DNA of 64,000 nucleotides, from assembly GCF_000968135.1 (NCBI RefSeq), contig NZ_FO538765.1, positions 3,050,001 through 3,114,000 of the forward strand. Direction: 5' to 3'. Shown piece after piece: positions 25,949 through 36,024 of this stretch (within the stretch, counting starts at the first letter, position 1; the number at the start of each line of letters is the position of its first letter). The DNA is from Magnetospira sp. QH-2. Lineage in GTDB: Bacteria > Pseudomonadota > Alphaproteobacteria > Rhodospirillales > Magnetospiraceae. Both the position numbers and the translations under genes were made by a program. Below the pieces are notes generated by a model, which saw nothing but the letters and a program-made list of their open reading frames with translations, was not told the origin of the DNA and did not search any database.

Positions 25949-26719
25949 ATGAACGCCCCATCCCGCCCCTGCAAAATCTGCGGCAGCAACGCGCCCTTTT
26001 TCGGCGCCGTGGATTTTAACAAGAACTGCGAGGAAAGGCGGGGGTTAAAGCTGCCTCCAAAGGGCGAAGAGGTGGCCTATTATCGCTGTGTGGACTGCGG
26101 TTTTTTGTTTAGCCCGTTGATCGACTCTTGGACCACATCGTCATTGATTCAGCGGATTTATAATGCCGACTATGCCCGCATCGACCCAGACTATGAAGCC
26201 GGTCGTCATCGCGTGGCCGCCACATGGATCGATGACACCTTCAACCATGTGCGGGACAAACTGCATATCTTGGACTATGGCAGTGGGACCGGGCAGTTGC
26301 TGACGACCTTGGAAACCCGAGGCTATCAACATGTGGACGGCACCGACCTGCTCACCCAGGCGGAAACCATTCGACCCTTCGGGCGATACGATCTGGTGAC
26401 CTGTTTCGAAACCTTGGAGCATAGCCCCAATCCCATTCAGCTCGTCTCGGATTTGACGGCATATGCCGGTCCCCAAGGCTTAGTCATGTTTTCCACCCTG
26501 GTTCAACCGGATGACATCCAAGAGCAGGGTCTGGACTGGTGGTATGCAGCCCCCCGCAATGGCCATGTCTCCTTGTACAGCACCAGATCCCTGGACTTGC
26601 TATGGGCCCAACAGGGGTTCAAGGTCGGACACTTTTATCCGCATCTGCATCTGGCTTACCGGGACTTCCCTGCGTTCGCCGGACATCTCTGGTCTCTTTT
26701 CGAAGGACCCCAATCATGA
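25949..26719 (+). CDS. Class I SAM-dependent methyltransferase with N-terminal zinc ribbon
   Basis: A 256-residue protein. Two CxxC pairs (CKIC near residue 7, CVDC near 53) suggest a small zinc-binding module. The SAM site is LDYGSGTGQLLTTLE (about 108-122), followed by CFETLEHSPNP (motif post-II/III). This layout is seen in methyltransferases of the Methyltransf_23 type that act on sugars or small metabolites. The ATG at 25949 is chosen because the zinc module then begins the protein; the upstream open frame overlaps the divergent gene. It ends with an ATGA overlap with tadA. Substrate unknown. Confidence 0.82.
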   Translation: MNAPSRPCKICGSNAPFFGAVDFNKNCEERRGLKLPPKGEEVAYYRCVDCGFLFSPLIDSWTTSSLIQRIYNADYARIDPDYEAGRHRVAATWIDDTFNHVRDKLHILDYGSGTGQLLTTLETRGYQHVDGTDLLTQAETIRPFGRYDLVTCFETLEHSPNPIQLVSDLTAYAGPQGLVMFSTLVQPDDIQEQGLDWWYAAPRNGHVSLYSTRSLDLLWAQQGFKVGHFYPHLHLAYRDFPAFAGHLWSLFEGPQS

Positions 26720-27165
26720 CCCCCATGGAGCGCGCATTCCTGGAAGCTGAAAAAGCCGCATCCCGGGGCGAGGTCCCGGTGGGCGCGGTTATCGTTGATG
26801 GGGAAAGCGGGAATATCCTGGCCGCGGAGGGCAATCGCACCGAGGAACGGAACGACCCCACCGCCCATGCGGAACTCCTGGCCATTCGTGCCGCCGCCGC
26901 CACCCGGGGCGAGCCCCGACTGCCCGATTGCGATCTCTATGTGACCCTGGAACCCTGTGCCATGTGTGCCACGGCGATCTCTTTCGCCCGCATCCGACGG
27001 CTCTATTTCGCCGCCTATGACCCCAAGGGCGGTGGCGTCGAACATGGCCCGCGTCTGTTCCAGCAGCCCACCTGCCACCATCGGCCGGATGTCTATGGCG
27101 GGCTGGAGGAACGGCGCGCGGCGACCCTTCTCAAGGCCTTCTTCGCAGCGCGCCGCGAGTCGTAA
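26716..27165 (+). CDS. tadA: tRNA-specific adenosine deaminase
   Basis: A 149-residue zinc enzyme converting A34 of tRNA-Arg(ACG) to inosine. Zinc ligands and catalytic Glu are in AHAELLA and PCAMC; GEVPVGAVIV and YVTLEPC are typical. The ATG at 26716 overlaps the methyltransferase stop (ATGA); the upstream frame is open but lies inside that gene. The common alphaproteobacterial pair tadA / rluB-rsmD is here separated by two inserted genes. Confidence 0.93.
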   Translation: MTPMERAFLEAEKAASRGEVPVGAVIVDGESGNILAAEGNRTEERNDPTAHAELLAIRAAAATRGEPRLPDCDLYVTLEPCAMCATAISFARIRRLYFAAYDPKGGGVEHGPRLFQQPTCHHRPDVYGGLEERRAATLLKAFFAARRES

Positions 27166-27265
27166 TCTCCGGCCAATTGGTGTATAATCAGTCCGGCGGT
27201 CAAGATGACTCAAGGCCGCCAGTGTGAACGCAACGAGGCCGACCGCTTGGTCGGGGGAGGGTTGC

Positions 27266-28387
27266 GTGGACGCGAACAAGGAATGGGCCAATACCCGTCT
27301 GAAACTCGCCCATCACCGGGTGATGGCCCGAGCGCTGAAGGCCCGACCGGGTTACTTGGACGAAGCCCGCAACGTTTTGCACGCCTGGACAAAATGCAGC
27401 TTTCGCCCGGCCTTTGTGGATACCTGGAAACGGCTTTTGGATTCGCCACTGCATTGCATCCGCCGCGAGATCGTGCTCGACAACCCCCATGCCGACTGGC
27501 TACGGGGCAGTTCGCCCTTCTCTCTCATCCCCTCGCAACCGCTCAATTGCAATCAGGTGCGCCGGCTGTGGCGGATCGCCGCCTCGCGCGCCATTCGCAT
27601 TCTTGAGCCGGAGGAATACCCACTATTCGCCGCACACCTGAAGAATCTGGATAGCGCGGATCGCGTGAGGCGATTTTGGAATGATCGATCCGATTACTGG
27701 ATTGACAGCTACACGGCCTCCCTGGGGGAAAAGGATGCGGTTATCGGTCATTTCAACGAAGCAGTGGCGTTGGACGGCGCAGCCCATGTGGGACTCATCG
27801 ACAAAGATGCGGAACGCATGGTGGAAATAGGCATCAGTGTCTTGGAAAGCGCCCGGCATCATGGCATCGCCCACCACCTGATGGAGCGGGCCATCCTTTG
27901 GGCACGCAACCATCAGGCCACCAGTCTGCACGCGGTCTGCATGACCTCCAACCGGAGCATGATCCATCTGGCCCGGGATCACGACATGGAGATCTTCCGC
28001 GAGGAGGATAGCCTGGAAGGCCTGCTGCACATGCCACCGGGCAATGCGGAAACCCGCTCGCTGGAAATCCTCGAAAACCAGTTCGGCGATTGGGACTATT
28101 GGAACAAGGCACACAAAACCGCCTACGCCCTCGCCGTCGGGCCACCACCGGTGCTCACCGACGGGGAGCAGGCCTCCCGTCTCGACCAATTGGCCGCCCA
28201 GGGCCGTACCGACCTGCTGGCCTCCTATGTAATCATCATGCGCTACATGCTGACCCACGCCGGTCTCACTGACGCGGCCCATATGCAGTCCCTGGCCAAG
28301 CTGCGCGAACGGCTGGAGCCCAAGGTCGCCCACGACAGTCACCTGCTGTCCTTCGTCCGCGCCCTGCCTGGCACGACCTTGCACTAG
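27266..28387 (+). CDS. GNAT-like acetyltransferase domain fused to an unknown N-terminal domain
   Basis: A 373-residue protein read from GTG at 27266, which has a very strong GGGGGAGG 5 bases upstream; a GTG at 27224 is open but lacks one. Residues about 1-105 form a Trp/Arg-rich helical domain (WANTRLKLAHHRVMARALKA, then LRGSSPFSLI) that I cannot name. Residues about 110-265 look like a GNAT fold, with VGLIDKDAERMVEIGISVLE, the acetyl-CoA-binding-like SARHHGIAHHLMERAI, and HAVCMTSNRSMIHLARDHDM. The last 100 residues are helical and unassigned. The acceptor is unknown, and the P-loop-like motif of GNAT proteins is degenerate. Confidence 0.72.
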   Translation: MDANKEWANTRLKLAHHRVMARALKARPGYLDEARNVLHAWTKCSFRPAFVDTWKRLLDSPLHCIRREIVLDNPHADWLRGSSPFSLIPSQPLNCNQVRRLWRIAASRAIRILEPEEYPLFAAHLKNLDSADRVRRFWNDRSDYWIDSYTASLGEKDAVIGHFNEAVALDGAAHVGLIDKDAERMVEIGISVLESARHHGIAHHLMERAILWARNHQATSLHAVCMTSNRSMIHLARDHDMEIFREEDSLEGLLHMPPGNAETRSLEILENQFGDWDYWNKAHKTAYALAVGPPPVLTDGEQASRLDQLAAQGRTDLLASYVIIMRYMLTHAGLTDAAHMQSLAKLRERLEPKVAHDSHLLSFVRALPGTTLH

Positions 28388-28490
28388 CGCTTGCCGGGCT
28401 CAACCGGACAGCGTTCGAATCCGCTCCCTCGGTATCGCTTTATAGGATATCCTAAAGACCCGCAAAGCGAACCCAGACAGGCAATAGACG

Positions 28491-30167
28491 GTGACAGGCA
28501 CGATCAACTTCCTGACAGACATTGCGATCCTGCTCGCCGCGGCGGTTGTCGCGGTTCCGGTTTTTCAGCACCTGCGCATGGGAGCGGTTTCGGGCTTCAT
28601 CCTCGCCGGTGTGCTGGTTGGGCCTCATGGCCTCAAACTGATCAACAATGTCACGGAAATTGGCCATCTTTCTGAGTTGGGCGTGGTGCTGCTGCTGTTC
28701 ATCATCGGCATCGAGCTCAACCCCAACCGCCTTTGGATGATGCGGCGCTTGTTATTCGGATTGGGCACCTTGCAGTTCGTCTGCACGAGTTTGGTTTTCG
28801 TGGCCTTGGCCCATTTCCTGTTCGGCATTCCGATTCGAACCGCCGCTTTGGTCGGGCCCGCACTGGCCCTCTCTTCAACCGCCTTCGTACTGCAATTGCT
28901 GACCGAGCGCCGCATGCTCACCTCCAAACAAGGCCGCGCCTCCATCGCCATCTTGCTGCTTCAGGATCTGGCCGTGGTGCCGCTGTTGGCCTTGGTTTCC
29001 CTTTTGATGGCGCCGGAACTCTCCCTAACAGCCGATATCGCCCTGGCCCTTGGCGAGGCGGTGCTGATCATTGGTTTGGTGGTTCTCATTGGCCGTCTGT
29101 TTCTCCATTCCCTACTCCATCTTGTCGCCAAATCCCACAGCCCGGAGGTCTTTACGGCCTTTGCCCTGTTGATCGTTCTGGCCACGTCGCTGGTCATGGA
29201 ACATATCGGCCTCTCCATGGCCATGGGCGCCTTCCTGGCCGGACTGTTGATCGCGGATTCGGCCTTCCGGCATCAGATCGTCGCCGAAACGCAGCCCTTC
29301 CGGGGTCTGTTCCTGGGATTATTCTTCATGTCCATGGGCATGACTCTCGACCTGACGGAGCTGCTGGGCAATCCCATGGGCGCCCTTGGCCTTGTTATTG
29401 GTCTGATGGTTCTAAAAACGCTAATAATCTGGCCCCTGGGACTACTGTTCGGCCTTGGCGGAAAGAGCGCTCTTTCTGTGGCAATGATCCTGTCTCAGAG
29501 CGGCGAGTTTGCATTGGTGGTCTTCACGGCCGCATTTGCCGCCGGGCTTCTGCCCACCCATTTATTCCAGGTGCTGCTGCTCATGGCCATGCTGAGCATG
29601 CTGATCACGCCTTTGATGGCCAAGTTCGCTGACGGACTGAGAAAGTCGGAGACCGGACCGGCCCCCTTGGCACCGGATCCCGAAACCGTGAGCGATCCCG
29701 TTTCAAAATCGGTGGTGATCATTGGCTTCGGCCGCATGGGCCACCGTATCGGCCAGTTGTTGGCCGCCGCCGAGGTCCCTTTCGTCGCCATGGATAAGGA
29801 TCCGTCGGTTATCGCGAAAGGCCACGCCCTGGGTCAGCCGGTCTTCTACGGCGATGCCGAGCAAACCATGGTACTGCGAACGCTGGGCCTCGATCAGGCG
29901 CGCACCGCCATTGTCGCCTTGGATGATCGACAGGTGGCCGAACGGCTGGTGACCACGTTGCGGCAGAACTTCCCTGACCTGACCATTCTCGCCCGCGGCC
30001 ACAATGCGGAACGCTGCCGCAAACTCCGTCAACTGGGCGCCAATGTGGCCGTGTCGGAAACCTTGGAAACCAGCATCGAACTGGCCCGCATCACGCTGAC
30101 CCACGAAAAACGCTCAACGGACGAGATCGGCTCCTTGGTGGAGGCGTTCCGACGCCTTCAAAGTTAG
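28491..30167 (+). CDS. CPA2-family cation:proton antiporter with RCK domain (KefB/YbaL-like)
   Basis: Inner-membrane protein of 558 residues, start GTG at 28491. About twelve membrane helices (residues 5-385) form the Na_H exchanger fold, including GVVLLLFIIGIELN and AMGAFLAGLLIADS. A cytosolic RCK_N/TrkA-N domain (about 403-530; VVIIGFGRMGHRIGQLL) binds nucleotides and gates the transporter. Likely moves K+ or Na+ against protons. It is transcribed alone; a 12-base palindrome (28443-28454) lies 37 bases before the start. Confidence 0.9.
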   Translation: MTGTINFLTDIAILLAAAVVAVPVFQHLRMGAVSGFILAGVLVGPHGLKLINNVTEIGHLSELGVVLLLFIIGIELNPNRLWMMRRLLFGLGTLQFVCTSLVFVALAHFLFGIPIRTAALVGPALALSSTAFVLQLLTERRMLTSKQGRASIAILLLQDLAVVPLLALVSLLMAPELSLTADIALALGEAVLIIGLVVLIGRLFLHSLLHLVAKSHSPEVFTAFALLIVLATSLVMEHIGLSMAMGAFLAGLLIADSAFRHQIVAETQPFRGLFLGLFFMSMGMTLDLTELLGNPMGALGLVIGLMVLKTLIIWPLGLLFGLGGKSALSVAMILSQSGEFALVVFTAAFAAGLLPTHLFQVLLLMAMLSMLITPLMAKFADGLRKSETGPAPLAPDPETVSDPVSKSVVIIGFGRMGHRIGQLLAAAEVPFVAMDKDPSVIAKGHALGQPVFYGDAEQTMVLRTLGLDQARTAIVALDDRQVAERLVTTLRQNFPDLTILARGHNAERCRKLRQLGANVAVSETLETSIELARITLTHEKRSTDEIGSLVEAFRRLQS

Positions 30168-30241
30168 GCATCGGTGAGGGAGCTTGACGCCGCGGGCGGC
30201 CACCGGAGGCCATCACAATGGGTCATATTAAACGCGAAAGG

Positions 30242-30393
30242 CAGGCTGCTGAAAAAGTGTTGTCCTACGGCCCGCCTCGCCCTTCGACAAGCTCAGGGTG
30301 AGGCTAACATGTTGAAAATTCAAAGGCCCTCATGCTGGGCTTGTCGAACCATGTGTCGCCACGCGCTCGAAATCGGACTTTTTCAGCAGCCTG
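30242..30393. repeat. Small inverted-repeat element (MITE-like) with 17-base perfect ends
   Basis: A 152-base non-coding unit bounded by CAGGCTGCTGAAAAAGT (30242-30258) and its exact reverse complement (30377-30393). Inside, an imperfect second inverted repeat reads TTCGACAAGC near 30283 and GCTTGTCGAA near 30339. No transposase frame is present. The right end extends by about six bases (to 30399) that match a solo copy at 51809-51831. It is therefore a dispersed repeat of this genome, either a non-autonomous transposable unit or a REP-like element. Its right border touches the helicase stop codon. Confidence 0.8.
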
Positions 30394-31647
<1,254 letters not shown>

Positions 31648-31910
31648 AAATCGTCTTTCTTTCTCGATCGAATACGTCAAAAAACCCGCCGTTCCTTCAA
31701 GGACCGGTGGGAGTGCATGCATCATGCAAGCGTGGTCGACACGGCGCGCCAGGAGCGCTAACCGGCCTCACGAAACGCCCACATCTATCGGAAAGATTGG
31801 AGGTCGACCGTCGATCTCATGGTCGAGGCGCGGTCGAAACAGGGACCGCGAAGGGAGTGTCGCTTACCGTGATAAATGGTCTTGGGCTGGTCGAAGTCAA
31901 GGGAATTCAA

Positions 31911-32465
31911 TCAATGAAGCACTTTGCCCCCCTCTCCAGCCGCCAGCACTCCGTCACCGACGGTCAGGTCCAGATCCCACTCGGCACCGACGGCGGTCTC
32001 CACCAAAAGATGGCATAGGGCATGCAGCAGGCGCTCGTCCAGATTGAGGTTAATGGCCTTGCGGCTGCGGGTTTTCAGGGTCAGGGTGATAACTCCGTCG
32101 GTTTCGGTGGGCTTCACACCGGCCCCCACCAGCATCGGCACGCGCTTGGGCAGATCCGAGTTCTCCTGGCGCGGGGTCGCAAAGTCGCTTTGCTGCAGGG
32201 CGTCGTGATGGCGCATGGACATCATGGCCTGGCGGGCATCTTCGTTGACCACCCGCTTCAGGTCGGGAAAGATCTCCATACCCTTGAGCAGTACGCCCCA
32301 AAGGCCACGGGCAAACCGGCGGGTGATCCAGAACCGCATGTCCGGTCCGTTATCGACAATCAGGATCAACTGTGCCCGATCTTCCAACGGCACGTAGGAC
32401 ATGGAAATCTGCGACAGGGCCCCACTGGCTTGCCGCTTGGGCTCCGGCGCGGTTTTCTCGGTCAT
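31911..32465 (-). CDS. Protein of unknown function downstream of purD
   Basis: A 184-residue soluble protein starting at ATG 32465, 4 bases after the purD stop, so very probably co-transcribed with it. No signal peptide or membrane helix. The sequence is regular enough to be a folded domain (SYVPLEDRAQLILIVDNG; RKAINLNLDERLLHALCHLL), but I recognise no family. The end, ETAVGAEWDLDLTVGDGV, is acidic. The tight link to purD suggests conservation in related genomes. Confidence 0.68.
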   Translation of the reverse strand: MTEKTAPEPKRQASGALSQISMSYVPLEDRAQLILIVDNGPDMRFWITRRFARGLWGVLLKGMEIFPDLKRVVNEDARQAMMSMRHHDALQQSDFATPRQENSDLPKRVPMLVGAGVKPTETDGVITLTLKTRSRKAINLNLDERLLHALCHLLVETAVGAEWDLDLTVGDGVLAAGEGGKVLH

Positions 32466-32469
32466 GGCC

Positions 32470-33744
32470 TCAAGACCGTTTGAGCGCCCGCCAGCCGATA
32501 TCCCGGCGGCAGAACCCTTCGGGCCAATCAATCTTGTCGACCGCGGCATAGGCGGTCTTTTGGGCCTCGGCCACATCCTTGCCAATGGCCGTTACACCAA
32601 GCACGCGCCCACCCACGGCAACAACCTTGTCGCCATCGGCCTGGGTCCCGGCATGGAACACGGTCACTGCGTCATCCGCTCCGGCCTCGTCCAGGCCACG
32701 GATCTCCGAGCCCTTGTCATAGGCCCCTGGATAGCCCTTGGCGGCCATCACAACGACCATGGCCGTCTCATCCCGCCATTGCAGATCCAGGTCGCTCAGC
32801 CGCTCCTCGGCGCAAGCCAACAGCATCTCCAGGGCGTTTGATTGCAGCCGCATCATCATGGGCTGGCATTCCGGGTCGCCAAAACGGACATTATATTCGA
32901 GCAGCTTGGGGACGCCGCCTTCGATCATCAGACCGGCGAACAGAACCCCCTTATAGGGCATGCCTTCGGCAACCATGCCATCCACTGTCGGCTGGATGAT
33001 GGTGCGCATCACCTGTTCCTGGATCTCGGGGGTCATCACCGGCGCCGGGGTATAGGCGCCCATACCGCCGGTGTTGGGGCCCTCGTCGCCATCATAGGCC
33101 GCCTTGTGGTCCTGGGCCGATACCAAGGGCAGTGCCGTCTTGCCATCTACCAAGGCAAAGAAGCTGACTTCCTCGCCGGTGAGGAATTCCTCCACCACCA
33201 CACTGTCGCCGGCCTCACCAAAGGAGCGTTCGCTCAGAATATGGTCGATGCCGGCGAAGGCTTCGTTGAGATTGCGGCACAGGATGACTCCCTTACCCGC
33301 CGCCAACCCGTCGGCTTTGATGACGATGGGGGCACCCTGAGCACGGATGTACTCCTTGGCTCCATCGCATTCGTCAAAACTCTCGAATTTCGCTGTCGGA
33401 ATGTCGTACTTGGCGCAGAGGTCCTTCATGAAGGCCTTGGAGCCTTCGATGCGGGCCGCCGCCGCGCTGGGGCCAAAGGCGGTGATCCCGGCTTTTTCCA
33501 ATTTGTCGGCCAGTCCCGCTACCAATGGCGCTTCCGGGCCAATGACCACGAAGTCGATCTTGTTCTTCTTGGCAAAGGAAACCACACCGGCCACGTCGTC
33601 CGACGCCACATCCACACATTCGGCCACGGCGGCAATTCCAGCGTTGCCAGGCGCGCAGAACAGCTGTTCGCATTTGGGTGATTGGGCGATGGCCCAGCAC
33701 AGGGCGTGCTCGCGCCCCCCCGATCCGACGACCAGAACCTTCAT
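32470..33744 (-). CDS. purD: Phosphoribosylamine--glycine ligase
   Basis: A 424-residue ATP-grasp enzyme for the second step of purine synthesis. It starts MKVLVVGSGGREHALCWAI, and shows IKADGLAAGKGVILC and the metal-binding LEYNVRFGDPECQ. AGGAG lies about 11 bases before the ATG at 33744. It is divergent from xseA with a 58-base gap that must hold both promoters, and is followed by a small unknown gene 4 bases downstream. Confidence 0.96.
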   Translation of the reverse strand: MKVLVVGSGGREHALCWAIAQSPKCEQLFCAPGNAGIAAVAECVDVASDDVAGVVSFAKKNKIDFVVIGPEAPLVAGLADKLEKAGITAFGPSAAAARIEGSKAFMKDLCAKYDIPTAKFESFDECDGAKEYIRAQGAPIVIKADGLAAGKGVILCRNLNEAFAGIDHILSERSFGEAGDSVVVEEFLTGEEVSFFALVDGKTALPLVSAQDHKAAYDGDEGPNTGGMGAYTPAPVMTPEIQEQVMRTIIQPTVDGMVAEGMPYKGVLFAGLMIEGGVPKLLEYNVRFGDPECQPMMMRLQSNALEMLLACAEERLSDLDLQWRDETAMVVVMAAKGYPGAYDKGSEIRGLDEAGADDAVTVFHAGTQADGDKVVAVGGRVLGVTAIGKDVAEAQKTAYAAVDKIDWPEGFCRRDIGWRALKRS

Positions 33745-33802
33745 GGTGGGTTTTTCTCCTCGTTATTGCGATGCCCCATTCCCGCATGTTACGGAATTCC
33801 CC

Positions 33803-35215
33803 ATGATGGACAATGAAGAAATAGGCGGCAACCTTCCGGTCTTTAGTGTCGGCGAGCTATCGAGCGCCCTGAAACGCACGGTGGAAGACGCTTTCGCCCT
33901 GGTTCGGGTGCGTGGAGAAATCTCCGGATTCAAGCGCGCCGCCTCGGGACACCTCTATATGGCCCTCAAGGACGAGGACGCGGTGATGGACGCGGTCTGT
34001 TGGCGCGGCACCGCTTCCCGCCTGGGTTTGCAGCCCGAAGACGGCATGGAAGTGATCGCCACCGGACGCCTGACCACCTATCCCGGCCGGTCCAAATATC
34101 AGATCGTCATCGAGTCGCTGGAATTGGCGGGCGAAGGGGCGCTGCTCAAACTGTTGGAGGACCGGCGGCGAAAGCTGGCCGCCGAAGGCCTGTTCGACCA
34201 AGACGCCAAGGAGGAACCCCCTTTCCTGCCCCGACGCATCGGTATTGTCACCTCGCCCACCGGCGCGGTCCTCCGCGATATCCTGCATCGGCTTTCCGAC
34301 CGCTTTCCCTGCCCGGTTTCCCTCTGGCCGGTGGTGGTGCAGGGCGATGCCGCCGCCGAACAGGTGGCCGCCGCCATTGAAGGCTTCAACAGGCTGGTGG
34401 AAGATGGCGACCCGCCGCGCCCGGACGTGATTATCGTCGCCCGGGGCGGCGGATCATTGGAAGACCTGATGGCCTTCAACGAGGAAGTGGTGGTCAGGGC
34501 CGCCGCCGCCTCGGATATCCCGCTGATTTCCGCCGTCGGCCATGAGACCGATACCACCTTGATCGATTTCGCCGCCGACCTGCGCGCGCCCACTCCCACC
34601 GCCGCCGCCGAACTGGCGGTCCCGGTACGCGGCGAGTTGCTGGCCCAGGTGCTCGACGACGGCGCCCGGTTGGTTGCCGCCATGACCCGCCTGCTCGATA
34701 GCCAAGAAAGCAAGCTCGAAGGTTTGGCCCGGGGATTGATCGATCCCCGGCGGCGGCTGGATGACCTGGCCCAACGGTTGGATGACCGGGCCGAACGGCT
34801 GGACCAGGGCCTGGCCACCTGGCTCGACCGCAAGCAGGCCAGCCTGGCCCAATGGGCCGCCCGGCTGCCCGATCCCCGCCCCCGCCTGACCGAGTCCGAA
34901 GCCCGGCTGAAAGCCGAAGGCCGGGCATTGGACGCGGTGGGACGCAACTTGTTGCGGGAGCCGGAAACCTGGCTCACCCATCTGGGCAAATTGCTCGACA
35001 GCTATTCCTATCAAAAGGTTTTGGAACGGGGCTTCACCCTGGTGCGGGATGAACATGGCAAGCCATTGACCTCAATCTCCGGCATCGCCTCCGGGCAAGC
35101 CCTGACCGTCACCTTCCAAGATGGCGATCTGGCCGCCGTTGCCACCGGCGGACCGCCGCCGAAGAAACCCAAGCGTAAATCCAAGAAATCCGTGGATCAG
35201 GGGGACCTATTCTAA
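33803..35215 (+). CDS. xseA: Exodeoxyribonuclease VII large subunit
   Basis: A 470-residue nuclease subunit that degrades single-stranded DNA in both directions. It has the N-terminal OB fold (FSVGELSSALKRTVEDAF, RVRGEISGFKRAASGHLYM), the catalytic domain (PRRIGIVTSPTGAVLRDIL; IIVARGGGSLEDLMAFNEE; GHETDTTLIDFAADLRAPTP) and a long C-terminal coiled coil (about 295-430), ending in a Lys-rich tail. The ATG at 33803 is the start; the upstream open frame is antisense to purD. xseB is not in the window. A one-base overlap (TAATG) couples it to the next gene. Confidence 0.95.
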   Translation: MMDNEEIGGNLPVFSVGELSSALKRTVEDAFALVRVRGEISGFKRAASGHLYMALKDEDAVMDAVCWRGTASRLGLQPEDGMEVIATGRLTTYPGRSKYQIVIESLELAGEGALLKLLEDRRRKLAAEGLFDQDAKEEPPFLPRRIGIVTSPTGAVLRDILHRLSDRFPCPVSLWPVVVQGDAAAEQVAAAIEGFNRLVEDGDPPRPDVIIVARGGGSLEDLMAFNEEVVVRAAAASDIPLISAVGHETDTTLIDFAADLRAPTPTAAAELAVPVRGELLAQVLDDGARLVAAMTRLLDSQESKLEGLARGLIDPRRRLDDLAQRLDDRAERLDQGLATWLDRKQASLAQWAARLPDPRPRLTESEARLKAEGRALDAVGRNLLREPETWLTHLGKLLDSYSYQKVLERGFTLVRDEHGKPLTSISGIASGQALTVTFQDGDLAAVATGGPPPKKPKRKSKKSVDQGDLF

Positions 35216-36024
35216 TGCGCCTCTGGGTTCTGATGGTATTTGTCTTCCTGGTCTTTGGCCCCCCCGCCGGGGCTGAAACCGTCTTTAATGGGACCTTTTC
35301 CCAGGGTGGTCTGGTCATCGGTCAGGCACCTCCCGGCTCTCGGGTTTCGCAGGATGGTCGAACGGTGCGGGTGGCGGCGGATGGCACCTTTCTGCTGGCA
35401 TATGGACGAGACGCCAAGCCGGAAAGCCGGATCGAGATCATCGGTCGAGACGGCGGCAAGTCGGTGCGCCAATTCCATGTGGCGGCCCGGGACTGGAAAA
35501 TCCAGGCTATTGATGGATTGCCATCAAAGAAGGTCACGCCACCGAAAATGGACTGGGACCGCATCAAGGCCGAAGGCGCCTTGATCAAGCAAGTACGCAA
35601 GATCGACGGCGCGGAGCCCATGTTCACCTCGGGATTTCAATGGCCGGTAGCCGGACCGATCAGTGGAGTCTTCGGCAGCCAGAGAATTTTGAACGGAAAG
35701 CCGAAAAACCCTCACAATGGGGTCGATATCGCCGCCCCACGCGGCACGCCCATCGGCGCCTGCGCCGATGGGGTGGTGGCTTTGGTGCATGACGACATGT
35801 TCTATACGGGCAAGACGGTGATGCTGGACCACGGCCATGGCCTGACCAGCGTCTATATCCACATGGACAGCCTGCTGGTCACCGAAGGCCAACGCCTGAC
35901 CAAGGGCCAGATCCTGGGTACGGTCGGCAGTACCGGGCGCGCCACCGGGCCGCATCTGCATTGGGGGGTCAGCCTGTTCGCCACCCATGTGGATCCGCAG
36001 TTGCTGGTCGGCGAAATGCCCTAA
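35215..36024 (+). CDS. Exported M23-family metallopeptidase
   Basis: A 269-residue exported peptidase. Signal peptide 1-20 (cut near AGA). A small beta domain (about 25-95) precedes the M23 domain with an intact zinc site: HNGVDI (about 162) and HLHWGV (about 244). Expected to cut peptidoglycan peptides. It is translationally coupled to xseA (TAATG) and its stop overlaps the stop of the convergent acyltransferase gene by three bases. The DNA-repair/peptidase pairing recurs in alphaproteobacteria, without known reason. Confidence 0.9.
   Translation: MRLWVLMVFVFLVFGPPAGAETVFNGTFSQGGLVIGQAPPGSRVSQDGRTVRVAADGTFLLAYGRDAKPESRIEIIGRDGGKSVRQFHVAARDWKIQAIDGLPSKKVTPPKMDWDRIKAEGALIKQVRKIDGAEPMFTSGFQWPVAGPISGVFGSQRILNGKPKNPHNGVDIAAPRGTPIGACADGVVALVHDDMFYTGKTVMLDHGHGLTSVYIHMDSLLVTEGQRLTKGQILGTVGSTGRATGPHLHWGVSLFATHVDPQLLVGEMP

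Noticed and set aside
28400-28430. tRNA-like T-arm (GTTCGAATCC) after the GNAT-like gene
   Set aside because: No acceptor, D or anticodon arms can be folded around it, so it is not a tRNA or tRNA remnant.
33347-33802. Upstream extension of the xseA frame
   Set aside because: Antisense to purD; the OB-fold start of XseA begins right after the ATG at 33803.
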